This document shows, piece by piece, positions 43,464 through 52,747 of a stretch of DNA of 64,000 nt (positions are counted from its first letter, which is position 1; every line of letters begins with the position of its first letter). Both the position numbers and the translations under genes were made by a program. Under the pieces are notes generated by a model. The model did no database searches, was not told the DNA's origin, and saw only the letters and a program-made list of their open reading frames with translations. Source of the stretch: Treponema primitia ZAS-2 (GTDB lineage: Bacteria > Spirochaetota > Spirochaetia > Treponematales > Breznakiellaceae); the NCBI RefSeq assembly GCF_000214375.1, contig NC_015578.1, forward strand, positions 1,798,001 to 1,862,000, written 5' to 3'.

Positions 43464-44338
43464 ATTGTCAAAAATTTCCCCAAACTTGTGTTCCATTCAG
43501 GAATTGTTATTCCCAAAGCCGACTTTATCTTACCCTTATCCAGAACCGAATATGATGGCCGGGTTACTTTTGCAGGAAAATCTGCACTGGTGCAGGGTTT
43601 TATTTCGCAGTCCTTTGTCAGGATACCCAGTTTCCGGCCTTGAACATAAATTTCCCGGGCAAATTCAAACCAGGTGATATCTCCCTCATTGGTAAAATGA
43701 TACACTCCAAAGGGCAGCGTTTTGCCGCTGTCTACGGCTATTATCAAATCCGTTATGGTATTAGAGAGATCATTTGCCCAGGTAGGGCTTCCCCGCTGGT
43801 CATTGACAACAGAAACCGTACCTCTATCTTTCATGAGGCGAAGCATGGTATGAACAAAATTGTTCCCATATTTCCCGTAAAGCCATGCGGTACGGATAAT
43901 ATAAGATGCTATATTATTTTCAAAAACTTTTGTTTCACCATCGCGTTTGGTAAGGCCGTATATACCGATAGGGTCAGTAGGGTCATCTTCCCGGTAGGGT
44001 AGGGTCCCTTTTCCGTTAAAAACATAGTCAGTGGAGATATGCAGCAATTTTGCTCCAATATTTTCTGCGGTCTTAGCGACATTCGCTGGGCCATCGGTAT
44101 TGAGCCGCCTGCAAAGATCGAAATCGTCTTCAGCCTTATCAACCGCCGTATAGGCCGCACAATTGATGATCCAGGTAAAGGGCGTTTTATCCGCATGCTG
44201 CACTACAAAAGAAGAAAGGGAAGCGGGATCAGTAATATCAGTATCCCTGTCTGTACCGATATAGGCTAAACCCCGATGTTCAAAGACAAGGGAAAGCTCT
44301 TTTCCCAGCATCCCCCTATTCCCGATTAACCAAATCAT
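43451..44338 (-). CDS. rmlD: dTDP-4-dehydrorhamnose reductase
   Basis: 295 residues. The NADPH loop is unusual in that the chain starts MIWLIGNRGMLGKEL; NCAAYTAVDKAEDD, HISTDYVFNGKG, YGLTKRDGE (Tyr-Lys) and RTAWLYGKYGNNFVHTM are RmlD landmarks. It performs the last step to dTDP-L-rhamnose. Its start overlaps the rmlC stop by four bases. Confidence 0.95.
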   Translation of the reverse strand: MIWLIGNRGMLGKELSLVFEHRGLAYIGTDRDTDITDPASLSSFVVQHADKTPFTWIINCAAYTAVDKAEDDFDLCRRLNTDGPANVAKTAENIGAKLLHISTDYVFNGKGTLPYREDDPTDPIGIYGLTKRDGETKVFENNIASYIIRTAWLYGKYGNNFVHTMLRLMKDRGTVSVVNDQRGSPTWANDLSNTITDLIIAVDSGKTLPFGVYHFTNEGDITWFEFAREIYVQGRKLGILTKDCEIKPCTSADFPAKVTRPSYSVLDKGKIKSALGITIPEWNTSLGKFLTICEN

Positions 44339-44868
44339 AGAAACCTCGGTAATTTTTTATCTTTTTCAGACAGAAGATAGTCCATTCCCAAGTCTGGCCA
44401 AGAAATGCCAATCCCAGGATCATCCCAGATGATTCCCGCCTCATCTTCGGGATGATAAAATTCGGTACACTTATAGGCAAAAACTGCAGTATCGCTCAAT
44501 ACTAAAAAACCGTGGGCAAAACCAGGTGAAACATAGAATTGATTTTGTTTTTCGCTATCCAAAACTACCCCATGCCATTCACCCCTGGTTGGAGAGCCTG
44601 GCCTAATATCTACCGCAACATCAAAGACTTCGCCTTCAATTACCCGGACTAATTTTCCCTGGGGATACTGTTTTTGAAAGTGTAGTCCCCTAAGAACTCC
44701 CTTAAACGACCGGGACTGATTATCCTGTACAAAATTCATAGTTAACCCTGCTTCCCGAAAATCCTTCTGGGAATAGCTTTCAAAGAAGTAACCACGGCTA
44801 TCTCCAAATACTTTAGGCTGTATTTCATATAAGCCTCCAATAGGGCAGGGGGTAACTGTAATTGACAT
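44335..44868 (-). CDS. rmlC: dTDP-4-dehydrorhamnose 3,5-epimerase
   Basis: 177 residues, cupin fold. SRGYFFESYSQKDF, QDNQSRSFKGVLRGLHFQ (with the catalytic His), VAVDIRPGSPTRGEW, FAHGFLVLSD and the late YHPEDEAGIIWDDPGIGI are the standard RmlC order. It epimerises dTDP-4-keto-6-deoxyglucose at C3 and C5. Its start shares a base with the rmlA stop (TAATG). A second, more distant member of the family lies at 52131. Confidence 0.95.
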   Translation of the reverse strand: MSITVTPCPIGGLYEIQPKVFGDSRGYFFESYSQKDFREAGLTMNFVQDNQSRSFKGVLRGLHFQKQYPQGKLVRVIEGEVFDVAVDIRPGSPTRGEWHGVVLDSEKQNQFYVSPGFAHGFLVLSDTAVFAYKCTEFYHPEDEAGIIWDDPGIGISWPDLGMDYLLSEKDKKLPRFL

Positions 44869-45743
44869 TAAAGATTCTCCGCAATATATGTTAAGTAAAC
44901 ACCATATTCAGTTTTATAAACAGTAGCAAGTTTCAGTAGTGCATCTTTGGAAATCCATTTATTGTTATAAGCAATTTCTTCAATACAGGATACATACATA
45001 CCTTGCCGCTTCTGGATAGTCTCTATAAAGTTCGAAGCCTCAAGCAACCCATCATAGGTCCCCGTATCCAGCCAAGCCATCCCCCGGCCAAGAACATCAA
45101 CAGACAAACGGTGTTGTTCAAGATAAGCGTTATTCACCGCAGTAATTTCTATTTCCCCACGGGCAGATGGTTTAATATTTTTGGCAATATTCACAATATC
45201 ATTATCATAAAAATATAAACCTGGAACAGCATAATGGGATTTTGGGTTAGGGGGTTTTTCTTCAATGGAAATCGCTTTTCCCTGACCGTCAAATTCAACT
45301 ACCCCATAGGCGGTAGGATCTTTTACATAATATCCAAATATGGCGCCGCCACCGGATTTTTCCACTTTTAATGCAGCGTTAGAAAGAGTACCGCTGAATC
45401 CCCGGCCATAAAAGACATTGTCACCCAAAACCAGAGCACAGGTATCATTGCCTATGAAATCGGCGCCCAGGATAAAGGCATCCGCTAATCCACGAGGACT
45501 TTCCTGGACCTTGTATTCAAAACGCATACCAAGCCATTCTCCGGTCCCAAAGAGTTCTTTAAAAAAAGGCAAATCCCTGGGTGTGGAAATAATTAACACT
45601 TCCCGAATTCCTGCAAGCATTAAAACCGAAAGAGGATAGTAAATCATCGGCTTATCGTAGAGCGGGAGAATTTGTTTTGAAACGGCTTTTGTTATTGGGT
45701 ACAGCCGTGTACCGGCGCCTCCTGCGAGTATAATTCCTTTCAT
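44868..45743 (-). CDS. rmlA: Glucose-1-phosphate thymidylyltransferase
   Basis: 291 residues, the usual length. [19 protein letters not shown], the [11 protein letters not shown] and [12 protein letters not shown] segments, VLGDNVFYG with the metal Asp, and YGVVEFD...[11 protein letters not shown] are RmlA hallmarks. It activates glucose-1-phosphate with dTTP as the first step of rhamnose synthesis. First of the rmlA-C-D-B run in transcription order. Confidence 0.96.
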   Translation of the reverse strand: MKGIILAGGAGTRLYPITKAVSKQILPLYDKPMIYYPLSVLMLAGIREVLIISTPRDLPFFKELFGTGEWLGMRFEYKVQESPRGLADAFILGADFIGNDTCALVLGDNVFYGRGFSGTLSNAALKVEKSGGGAIFGYYVKDPTAYGVVEFDGQGKAISIEEKPPNPKSHYAVPGLYFYDNDIVNIAKNIKPSARGEIEITAVNNAYLEQHRLSVDVLGRGMAWLDTGTYDGLLEASNFIETIQKRQGMYVSCIEEIAYNNKWISKDALLKLATVYKTEYGVYLTYIAENL

Positions 45744-45750
45744 AGGCTAT

Positions 45751-47331
45751 TTATTCCTTTAAATCTTTACATATTTTAATAAAAGTTTGAATATCAAAAA
45801 AATATTTTTCTACTAATTGTAATTTATCTTCGGGGAAGTCCCACCATTTTATATCAAGTAATTCCTGTATTGTTAATTCATCAAACCTGTATTTAAGTAT
45901 TTTTATTGGGCATCCTACTGCTATTGCATAGGGAGGAATATCTTTTGAAACAACAGCTCCAGCGCCAATCACTGCACCATCATGAATAATTACCCCATCA
46001 AGTACTGTAACATTTGCACCAATAAAAACATCATTACCTATAATTATTCTTTTACGTTCAATTATCTTATTGTATTGAGAAAGAGAAATTATATTAGTTA
46101 ATTGTGTTGAATAAAACATTGGTGATGTACTAATACCAGCAGTGGGATGAATGCCCCATCCACAAAGAAAATTTGGGCCTATAGAACAATATTTTCCTAT
46201 TGTAGTTTTACTAATATTAGAATTTTTTTGAATATATGTATATGCCCCAACTTCGACATCATCTGATATTAAATACGGATAGAAATATTTAATATTCCTC
46301 TGTTTATCAAAAAATGGTTCTCGTGAACTTATGGCAACCTTAAGTTCGGGGAATAAAAACAAAATGCATTTAATTCTTATTTTTTTTAATATTAGCATTA
46401 TTTTTTTAAATACTGTTAAGTCTTTATTTTTAAATATATTTAAAACTCTTTTAAATAATTTGTCAAAATAATTCTCTATAAAAAATCCATATTTAGATAT
46501 TTTTCGAACTAATTTATAATCAACTTTGATAGTTGTTGGATGTCTTATAATATTTAAGTCAAACTTTTTTTGATTAAAAAGCTTTGAATTATTATCAAAA
46601 GTATGAGTTGCATCCTGATTAAAACCCATATTTGAAATTAAATTCTTTTTTGGACTTATATATAAACCATTATTATTAAATATTGTATATATCCATTGGT
46701 AATCCCATGTATCAATTTCATGAGTGCCCATTTTTTTAAAAATATTCAACCAATATAATTGATCATATTTATTTTTAAATATAGTATTTATTTTTTTATC
46801 TCGAATAAAATCATTGAACCCTATTATATCAAAACTGTATTGTTTCCATGCCCTTTTCCAAGTGGCCCAACCCCAGCAATATTGTATTCTGGTAAAAAAA
46901 TAATCAAACCTGCTATTTATGGATACAAGGGGATTATGACCCGAAATTTGGTATATCCTTTCATCGTTTTTATATTTTTCAAGTAACTCTTCACAGAAAG
47001 GGAAGAAACTCAATGAAGGGACGCAATCATCTTCAAGAATAATTCCTTGTTCAACATTATCAAAAAGCCATGTAATTGCACTTGATACAGCCCTGCCGCA
47101 ACCAAAATTTTTATCTCTAAATAATGTTTTTACATCACATTGCCAATTAACATTATCTAAAACCCATTGCCTAACTTCAGCACAAAGTAATTTCTCGCCT
47201 TCAACAGTATGACGTGGTCCATCTGCGGCAACATATAAAAACCTTGGCTTTATTTGTTGTAAGACTGAGAAAACTTGCTTTGTAGTTTCGAGACGTTTAA
47301 AAATGATAAATAATATTGGGGTGTTAAACAT
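45751..47331 (-). CDS. Glycosyltransferase fused to CatB-type acyltransferase
   Basis: 526 residues, two domains. Residues 1-290 are a GT-A fold transferase of the type starting PILFIIFKRLETTKQVF with LYVAADGPR; GIILEDDCVPSLSFF is the metal/nucleotide site and YCWGWATWKRAW a family segment. Residues 345-510 form a left-handed beta-helix acyltransferase: hexapeptide turns such as IGKYCSIG, IIIGNDVFIGANVTVL and GAVIGAGAVVSKDIPPYAIAVG are typical of xenobiotic (CatB-like) acetyltransferases. The fusion suggests a sugar is transferred and O-acetylated by one protein. AT-rich, unlike the flanking rml genes. Confidence 0.85.
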   Translation of the reverse strand: MFNTPILFIIFKRLETTKQVFSVLQQIKPRFLYVAADGPRHTVEGEKLLCAEVRQWVLDNVNWQCDVKTLFRDKNFGCGRAVSSAITWLFDNVEQGIILEDDCVPSLSFFPFCEELLEKYKNDERIYQISGHNPLVSINSRFDYFFTRIQYCWGWATWKRAWKQYSFDIIGFNDFIRDKKINTIFKNKYDQLYWLNIFKKMGTHEIDTWDYQWIYTIFNNNGLYISPKKNLISNMGFNQDATHTFDNNSKLFNQKKFDLNIIRHPTTIKVDYKLVRKISKYGFFIENYFDKLFKRVLNIFKNKDLTVFKKIMLILKKIRIKCILFLFPELKVAISSREPFFDKQRNIKYFYPYLISDDVEVGAYTYIQKNSNISKTTIGKYCSIGPNFLCGWGIHPTAGISTSPMFYSTQLTNIISLSQYNKIIERKRIIIGNDVFIGANVTVLDGVIIHDGAVIGAGAVVSKDIPPYAIAVGCPIKILKYRFDELTIQELLDIKWWDFPEDKLQLVEKYFFDIQTFIKICKDLKE

Positions 47332-47375
47332 AAATAGCCATTAATGCTCTTGATAATAAAACAAATTAAAATTAA

Positions 47376-48272
47376 CTATAACCAAACTAGTTTTCCAATT
47401 TTATTCAACTCTCGACTTTTTTTTATTTTTCTATATAATTTTATATCAGCATAAATATTCAATATTTCTAATAGTTTTAATCTAACTATAGATTTCAAAT
47501 ATTTTTTAATAATATTCTTTTTATAAGATTGCATTATTTCATCATTTAAAATATTTGAATGTACGACTTTGTTCCAAATATCAGATTGCTGATGTATAAA
47601 ATTCTTTGTAAACCCTGTTCTACCATCAGTATTATGACATATGGTTGTTTTTGTTGTTATATATGATTTGAATCCATGAAATATTAATCTTTGACTGTAG
47701 TTAATATCCTCGCCATAATGAAAAAATATATTTGTATCAAAACCACCAACTGTTTCAATGCATCTACGGCTTATTAACCAGGCAGCTGCATTAACAAATT
47801 TTATTTCATAGTAGTTTTTCAAATTATTAAAATATAGATCTGAAATAATTTCATATGAACAATGTTCCCTAATAAAATTTGCAAAACTAGGTTCTAAGTA
47901 TGCACTTGTACCATTTAAATGAATAGGAGAAAGAATGCCAGCATTAGGAAGAGATGGAAATAAATCTATTAACTCTTTTATAGTGTTGGATTTAACTTGA
48001 GCATCCTGATTTAAAAGAAATACATATTCCGTGCCTTTATCCAATGCATATTTTATACCTATGTTATTAGCCTTTGCAAAACCAAGGTTCTGACCAGTTT
48101 CAATCACTTCAACCAAAGGATATTCTTTTCGAATTATATTAAGGGTACCATCTGTAGATCCATTATCAACGACCAAAATATTAGGAACAACGGAAGAATT
48201 GATTAAACTTTCAAAACAGGTTTTGACCCATTTTATTCCATTAAATGTTACAACAATTGCATATATATTCAT
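47376..48272 (-). CDS. GT2 glycosyltransferase (rhamnosyltransferase-like)
   Basis: 298 residues. YAIVVTFNGIKWVKTCFESL, NILVVDNGSTDGTL, LGFAKANNIGIKYA and VFLLNQDAQV are typical of the WbbL/RfbF-like GT2 group that often uses dTDP-rhamnose; the rml genes lie just downstream. VGGFDTNIFFHYGEDINYSQR is the conserved acceptor-site segment. The gene is AT-rich. The rhamnose assignment is inference. Confidence 0.85.
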   Translation of the reverse strand: MNIYAIVVTFNGIKWVKTCFESLINSSVVPNILVVDNGSTDGTLNIIRKEYPLVEVIETGQNLGFAKANNIGIKYALDKGTEYVFLLNQDAQVKSNTIKELIDLFPSLPNAGILSPIHLNGTSAYLEPSFANFIREHCSYEIISDLYFNNLKNYYEIKFVNAAAWLISRRCIETVGGFDTNIFFHYGEDINYSQRLIFHGFKSYITTKTTICHNTDGRTGFTKNFIHQQSDIWNKVVHSNILNDEIMQSYKKNIIKKYLKSIVRLKLLEILNIYADIKLYRKIKKSRELNKIGKLVWL

Positions 48273-48280
48273 TCATATAC

Positions 48281-49135
48281 CTAAAGATTGTTCTTAAAAA
48301 AGACTAATAATACTTTTTTTAATTTTTTAATTTTTTTAATTAAAAAATCATTCGCATTATAATAAAATTCATTTCTATCTATTATTTTATCTTCATAACG
48401 CTTATATATTTTTTTCACTTTTTTGTCTTTACATATAAAAAAATAGGGGTATTGTGCCCCATTAATCCCAGTTCCATGTTGGTCGCTGTCTATTTTAAAA
48501 AATAATATATTCTTATCGTCTTTTATATAGTTATACTGCTCAATATCATCTTTACATTTAATAGGAAAAAAGTATAATATTAATACATGACTATTTTTTA
48601 ATATTTCTCTGAGATTATAATATTTAGATTTAAAAGCTTTATTCTTATATTTATCTAGTAAAGGATATATGTTGACAATAGGCCATAAATTATATTGGCC
48701 TGATACATTTATTATTCTATATGCATTCAGTAATATTCCAATTAATACTGCTGCGTACCCGCCTGCAGAACTGCCAGCTACTATTACTTTAAAGTTTTCG
48801 GTTTCTTTTTTTAAATATTCTACCACTTTATCTATGCAATTTAATTTTGAATTTATTCCTGTTACATACCATTGTTTATATATATCTCGAATAAATATTA
48901 TTTTTGAAAAATTTCTTCTTATTAATTTATTTTTTGCAATATGTTCCCATTCATATCTATCTTGTTTTCTGATTTTATTTGTATATTCTTCATTTGTATT
49001 TGGATAATATAAGCCATTACCAGAACAAAGTAACAAACACTTATATGAATGATTGTTTAAATTAATGATTTTGATATTATCAGCCTGATAATCTTCTGCT
49101 AATAATTTATTATCATCTGTTAATGTGAATAGCAT
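48281..49135 (-). CDS. Putative serine hydrolase in glycan locus
   Basis: 284 residues. No named family is certain. The centre reads VIVAGSSAGGYAAVLIG (near residue 118), a G-x-S-x-G nucleophile elbow of alpha/beta hydrolases, and a candidate catalytic His lies in KIDSDQHGTGI (near 217), so an esterase, deacetylase or acyltransferase acting on the glycan is plausible. There is no signal peptide or membrane segment. Very AT-rich, with a Lys-rich tail. Spaced 8 bases before the GT2 downstream. Confidence 0.55.
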   Translation of the reverse strand: MLFTLTDDNKLLAEDYQADNIKIINLNNHSYKCLLLCSGNGLYYPNTNEEYTNKIRKQDRYEWEHIAKNKLIRRNFSKIIFIRDIYKQWYVTGINSKLNCIDKVVEYLKKETENFKVIVAGSSAGGYAAVLIGILLNAYRIINVSGQYNLWPIVNIYPLLDKYKNKAFKSKYYNLREILKNSHVLILYFFPIKCKDDIEQYNYIKDDKNILFFKIDSDQHGTGINGAQYPYFFICKDKKVKKIYKRYEDKIIDRNEFYYNANDFLIKKIKKLKKVLLVFFKNNL

Positions 49136-49448
49136 TAAAGCATACTCTATTTCATTCTAATTTTTATGGATGTTTTTTACAGCTCTAATATATTATTATA
49201 AACAGTTATTTTTTCTCTATATTTTTTTTATGAAATCGTAGGGAAATATATGAAGAGAATTAAATTTAAGAAAATTAATTATTTTAGAATCATATTATTT
49301 ATCAATTTTTAAATATCTAATAATTTTTTGTCTAAACTTATAGTTCCTATATTGAGATTTAATAGATTTTTTTATTTCGAATAACAACATTATTAGGTAA
49401 TATTTTCTTTAGTAATAGTATGATAATTTTAGTTACATGCATATTAAA
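49136..49448. other. 313-bp AT-rich spacer without a clear gene
   Basis: Very AT-rich, the longest non-coding gap in the locus. A minus-strand frame (49295-49390, 31 codons: ends RYLKIDK) has the composition of a glycosyltransferase C terminus and could be the remnant of a lost gene, but it is too short to call. A TATAAT-like box occurs on the minus strand (49195-49200) without a good -35. No terminator-like hairpin was seen. Confidence 0.5.
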
Positions 49449-51179
49449 TTACTCATTTTTAATAATATCATCAATTATGTCAATAGTTAAAGGTGTATAT
49501 ATTAATTTAATATCTTTTTCAGTAAATTTATCAAATAATTCACATATATTAATTCCCAGCAATTTTTCGCATATAGATTTGTCAAATCTATATTTAATTA
49601 TTTTTGCAGGATTTCCACAAACTATAGCATAAGGTGGAACGTCCTTTGTAACAACTGAACCTGCTCCTACAATAGCTCCTTGACCAATACTTACACCAGA
49701 ACATATTGTGGCATTTATTCCAATCCATACATCGTCATTAACTATAATATCCCCCTTAGATAGTGCTTCTCTATAATATCCAAAAAGACGAACCTTAAAA
49801 GGAAATGTTGAAATATTGTTATTCTGATGTTCGGCTCCAAGTAAAAAAATAACGTCATGTGCTATAGAACAATAATTACCTATTTTTAATATTGTATTAT
49901 CATTGCTCGAATCGAATACATTTAACTCTCCATAGGTTTTTTTCCCAACATGAACTTTTTCAAATCTGAATGGATTTTTAGCGACAGTTCCATTATGATT
50001 ATTTAGCAATCTCCATTTTTCAGAAAAAGATATATTTTTTCTTTTAAATTTCTTTAATATATAACTAACATATCTATATAATATTTTAACTATTTTATTT
50101 CTGTTCGTAATTTCAATGTAAAATGTTTTAAAAATAATAATAATTTTGTCTGAATATTTCATATTATTATTTAAATTCAAAAATGTTTTACAATATTTAT
50201 ATCCAATAAAAATAAAATCAATTGGTTTTATTTTTTTAAATTTTATTGAATAATGTGAAATAACATTATTATCATTCATACAATAATAATAATAATATGT
50301 AGAAAATATAAATCCACATCGAAAAAGATTTTCAATTATCTTATAACGTTCTTTATATTTTAAAGATGATTTTGAAGCATGCATAATATAAATAGAATAT
50401 TCTTGCAATCTTTGTTTTGGAAACCACCACATCGAATTATCTGAATATGTATAAGTCTTATTAATATTTAAATCAATTAATGCTTTCATGTTCAGTAGGG
50501 GCAATTTGAATATTAGGGCATCACCTTTCTCTGCCAATTCGGCAATAATAATATCTTGAAAGAAAGCAAATTTTTTAGGATAAGTAGATATATTATTACT
50601 AAAAAATGCAGAATTTATATATTTTTTTGTTTTAAAAAAATATCCACTAGGGTGCTTTGATAAATAGCCTAAATGAAATGTAGCATCAAAACCACCGTAA
50701 TGGTATTCTATTTCATTAGTATCATCTTTATCAATATCTAATTTACAATAACCAAAATCAACTGACGGGTTTGTTTTTAATGTATAAATAAAACTTTGCA
50801 TATATTCAGCTTCTATCCAATCTTTATCAAGGCAAATCATGGAATAAATACCACGGGCATAAGTTGCAACTTTAATAATATTTAGATTTCCACCAATATT
50901 TTCATTATTTGAATACACTCTCAATCGAGAATCGTTGATTTTTTTTAAACGTATTATTGTGTTATCTGTTGAACAATTATCAAGAATTACAATTTCTAGT
51001 TCTTGAATATTTAATTTTAAAATATTTAATACCAACTTTTCAAGCTCATCTATTCTGTTATATGTTGGTATACATATACTTAAAAATGGGGTATATTCAA
51101 TTGAAAATTGTTCGTCATTTGGTGATTTTCGCAGATATGTATTAATATTTGCGTTTTTTTCATTTAAATCCATAATCAT
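49449..51179 (-). CDS. GT2 glycosyltransferase fused to CatB-type acyltransferase
   Basis: 576 residues, the second such fusion. Residues 25-300 are GT2: LSICIPTYNRIDELEKLV, EIVILDNCSTDNT, and ICLDKDWIEAEY, where the D-x-D-like site is read as LDKD. After a Lys/Ile-rich linker, residues 385-545 are a left-handed beta-helix acyltransferase with LKIGNYCSIAHDVIFLLG, VNDDVWIGINATICSG and GAIVGAGSVVTKDVPPYAIVCG. The domain order equals that of the protein at 45751 but the transferase half is of a different subgroup, so the fusions probably arose separately. The second in-frame ATG (51173) has the better-placed GAAAG. Strongly AT-rich. Confidence 0.85.
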   Translation of the reverse strand: MIMDLNEKNANINTYLRKSPNDEQFSIEYTPFLSICIPTYNRIDELEKLVLNILKLNIQELEIVILDNCSTDNTIIRLKKINDSRLRVYSNNENIGGNLNIIKVATYARGIYSMICLDKDWIEAEYMQSFIYTLKTNPSVDFGYCKLDIDKDDTNEIEYHYGGFDATFHLGYLSKHPSGYFFKTKKYINSAFFSNNISTYPKKFAFFQDIIIAELAEKGDALIFKLPLLNMKALIDLNINKTYTYSDNSMWWFPKQRLQEYSIYIMHASKSSLKYKERYKIIENLFRCGFIFSTYYYYYCMNDNNVISHYSIKFKKIKPIDFIFIGYKYCKTFLNLNNNMKYSDKIIIIFKTFYIEITNRNKIVKILYRYVSYILKKFKRKNISFSEKWRLLNNHNGTVAKNPFRFEKVHVGKKTYGELNVFDSSNDNTILKIGNYCSIAHDVIFLLGAEHQNNNISTFPFKVRLFGYYREALSKGDIIVNDDVWIGINATICSGVSIGQGAIVGAGSVVTKDVPPYAIVCGNPAKIIKYRFDKSICEKLLGINICELFDKFTEKDIKLIYTPLTIDIIDDIIKNE

Positions 51180-51273
51180 TCTTTCTACAATTTTTTCAGA
51201 TTAAAATAGATAATTTTAATAAAAGATTGAATATTTAACTAATATTATAGCATGTCTGATTTTAGAAATATTA

Positions 51274-52128
51274 TTAGAGTCTATTAAGGTATTCTTGCAA
51301 TGAATTTTGATTAAGTACAATTTTTTTATAATAAAGCGGAGGATTCATAACCTCATTGATTCTATATGGTTTAAATCCCCATTTTAATATACCAACTCCG
51401 TCATATTTCTTTTCGATAATTGCCCCAAGATCCCGTAATTTTATAATTGTCCCACTTAATGATATAGTTTTATTATCAAAAAAAACATGCGATACAATAT
51501 TTGTTGAAATAAATGTAGTAATATCCCTAACGTAAGCTAAATCAAGTATTTGCTCTCCCTGGGTTAATTCAAGGATTTCTTTTTTTTGACATGCTGTGAT
51601 AAGAAGATCCATTACTTTTTTCCGTGTATCTTCATTCCCATAAGTATCACATAATTCAATGGTTTTTGATTGAATCCCTTGGGATTCGTAATAGATTAAA
51701 ATGTCTTTAAATGCTTCTTTTGTAGCAGCATACAAATTAGCTGGAAAATAGGGTTTATTCCCTATATGCTGCCAACGAGTTCCAATGTTTAGAATATACT
51801 TAATATTGTTATTTTTCATTGCTTCCAGAACATGAGTTCCAAATGAAATATTTGAAGTAATTAAATCGTCTATATCTTCATCTCTATGATTATTTATATA
51901 TAATGTGGCTAAATGTATTACAATATCAGGTGAAAATATTTTCATTGCTGAGTTTATTGTATTGTCTTTATTTAATTGATATATTTGTATTTTATTAAGA
52001 TATCGAGTTAGATTTTTTAAATCTGTTTTATCTCTTTTTAAAATCGCAATAACATTTTTATTTTCAAGTAAAGAAACAATTAAGTGAGATCCGATAAATC
52101 CTGTGGCCCCAGTAATTAGTATCTTCAT
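51274..52128 (-). CDS. SDR reductase, probable CDP-dideoxyhexose 4-ketoreductase
   Basis: 284 residues, extended SDR. ITGATGFIGSHLIVSLL binds NAD(P); YAATKEAFKDIL gives the Tyr-Lys pair, and DLAYVRDI matches sugar-modifying members. It is close in style to CDP-abequose/paratose synthases (RfbJ, RfbS) and AscF, which reduce C4 of a CDP-3,6-dideoxy-4-hexulose. Position supports this: directly upstream are an RmlC-like epimerase and RfbH, RfbG and RfbF. Start 2 bases after the epimerase stop. Since an epimerase is present, AscF-like (L-sugar) is the preferred reading; the exact stereochemistry is inference. Confidence 0.7.
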   Translation of the reverse strand: MKILITGATGFIGSHLIVSLLENKNVIAILKRDKTDLKNLTRYLNKIQIYQLNKDNTINSAMKIFSPDIVIHLATLYINNHRDEDIDDLITSNISFGTHVLEAMKNNNIKYILNIGTRWQHIGNKPYFPANLYAATKEAFKDILIYYESQGIQSKTIELCDTYGNEDTRKKVMDLLITACQKKEILELTQGEQILDLAYVRDITTFISTNIVSHVFFDNKTISLSGTIIKLRDLGAIIEKKYDGVGILKWGFKPYRINEVMNPPLYYKKIVLNQNSLQEYLNRL

Positions 52129-52130
52129 AG

Positions 52131-52670
52131 TTAAAATACCTTGTCAAAATCTTTGAAATTAGAAAATACTTTATCTCTATCAGAAATAATAGGGTCTTGA
52201 ATATTCCAATTGAATCCAAAAGAATCATATTTAATGCCAAAGTCATGTTCTTTCGAATAACAAGTTGTTTGAGCATAATGCACTATTGTGTTATTCTCAA
52301 GGGAAGCGAATCCGTGGGCTATGCCTTTAGGAATGTATAAATAATCAGCATCGTTACCGGAAAGAGTATAGCTGAAATATTCACCAAAAGTTTTTGAAGT
52401 TTGTCTTAAATCAAGACATACATCTACTATTTTTCCGGTAATAACATATATCATTTTTACATGATCCATTGGCGGTACTTGAAAATGCATCCCTCGTATC
52501 ACATCTTTTTTATTTATAGAATAATACAATTCGGAAAAATTACTTTCAAGTGATAGAGATTTAAAATCAGTTTCAGTAAAAACTTTTTTGAAGCTTCCAC
52601 GCGAATCATAAAATATTTGATTTGTTAAAATATATAACCCCGGCAATGAAGTTGTTTGTTTATTTATCAA
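52131..52670 (-). CDS. RmlC-like sugar epimerase, possibly AscE
   Basis: 179 residues, cupin. SRGSFKKVFTETDF, KKDVIRGMHFQVPPMDH with the catalytic His, VDVCLDLRQTSKTFGEY, and IPKGIAHGFASLE follow the RmlC pattern, but conservation with the locus RmlC at 44335 is moderate, so it is not a simple duplicate. In CDP-ascarylose synthesis, AscE of the same family inverts C5 of the CDP-3,6-dideoxy-4-hexulose. Its place between RfbH and an SDR reductase supports that role; a separate dTDP-sugar epimerase is the alternative. Confidence 0.75.
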   Translation of the reverse strand: MINKQTTSLPGLYILTNQIFYDSRGSFKKVFTETDFKSLSLESNFSELYYSINKKDVIRGMHFQVPPMDHVKMIYVITGKIVDVCLDLRQTSKTFGEYFSYTLSGNDADYLYIPKGIAHGFASLENNTIVHYAQTTCYSKEHDFGIKYDSFGFNWNIQDPIISDRDKVFSNFKDFDKVF

Positions 52671-52747
52671 GCTGCACCTCTCTTGTAGCTTTAATTTTTA
52701 GTATCCGTTCTTATTAAAAATATATTTAACGTCAAATACTGTAATTT

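Noticed and set aside
51274-52128. Calling this SDR RfbJ (abequose) or RfbS (paratose)
   Set aside because: The adjacent cupin epimerase points to an L-sugar route; similarity by eye cannot separate these reductases, so no symbol was given.
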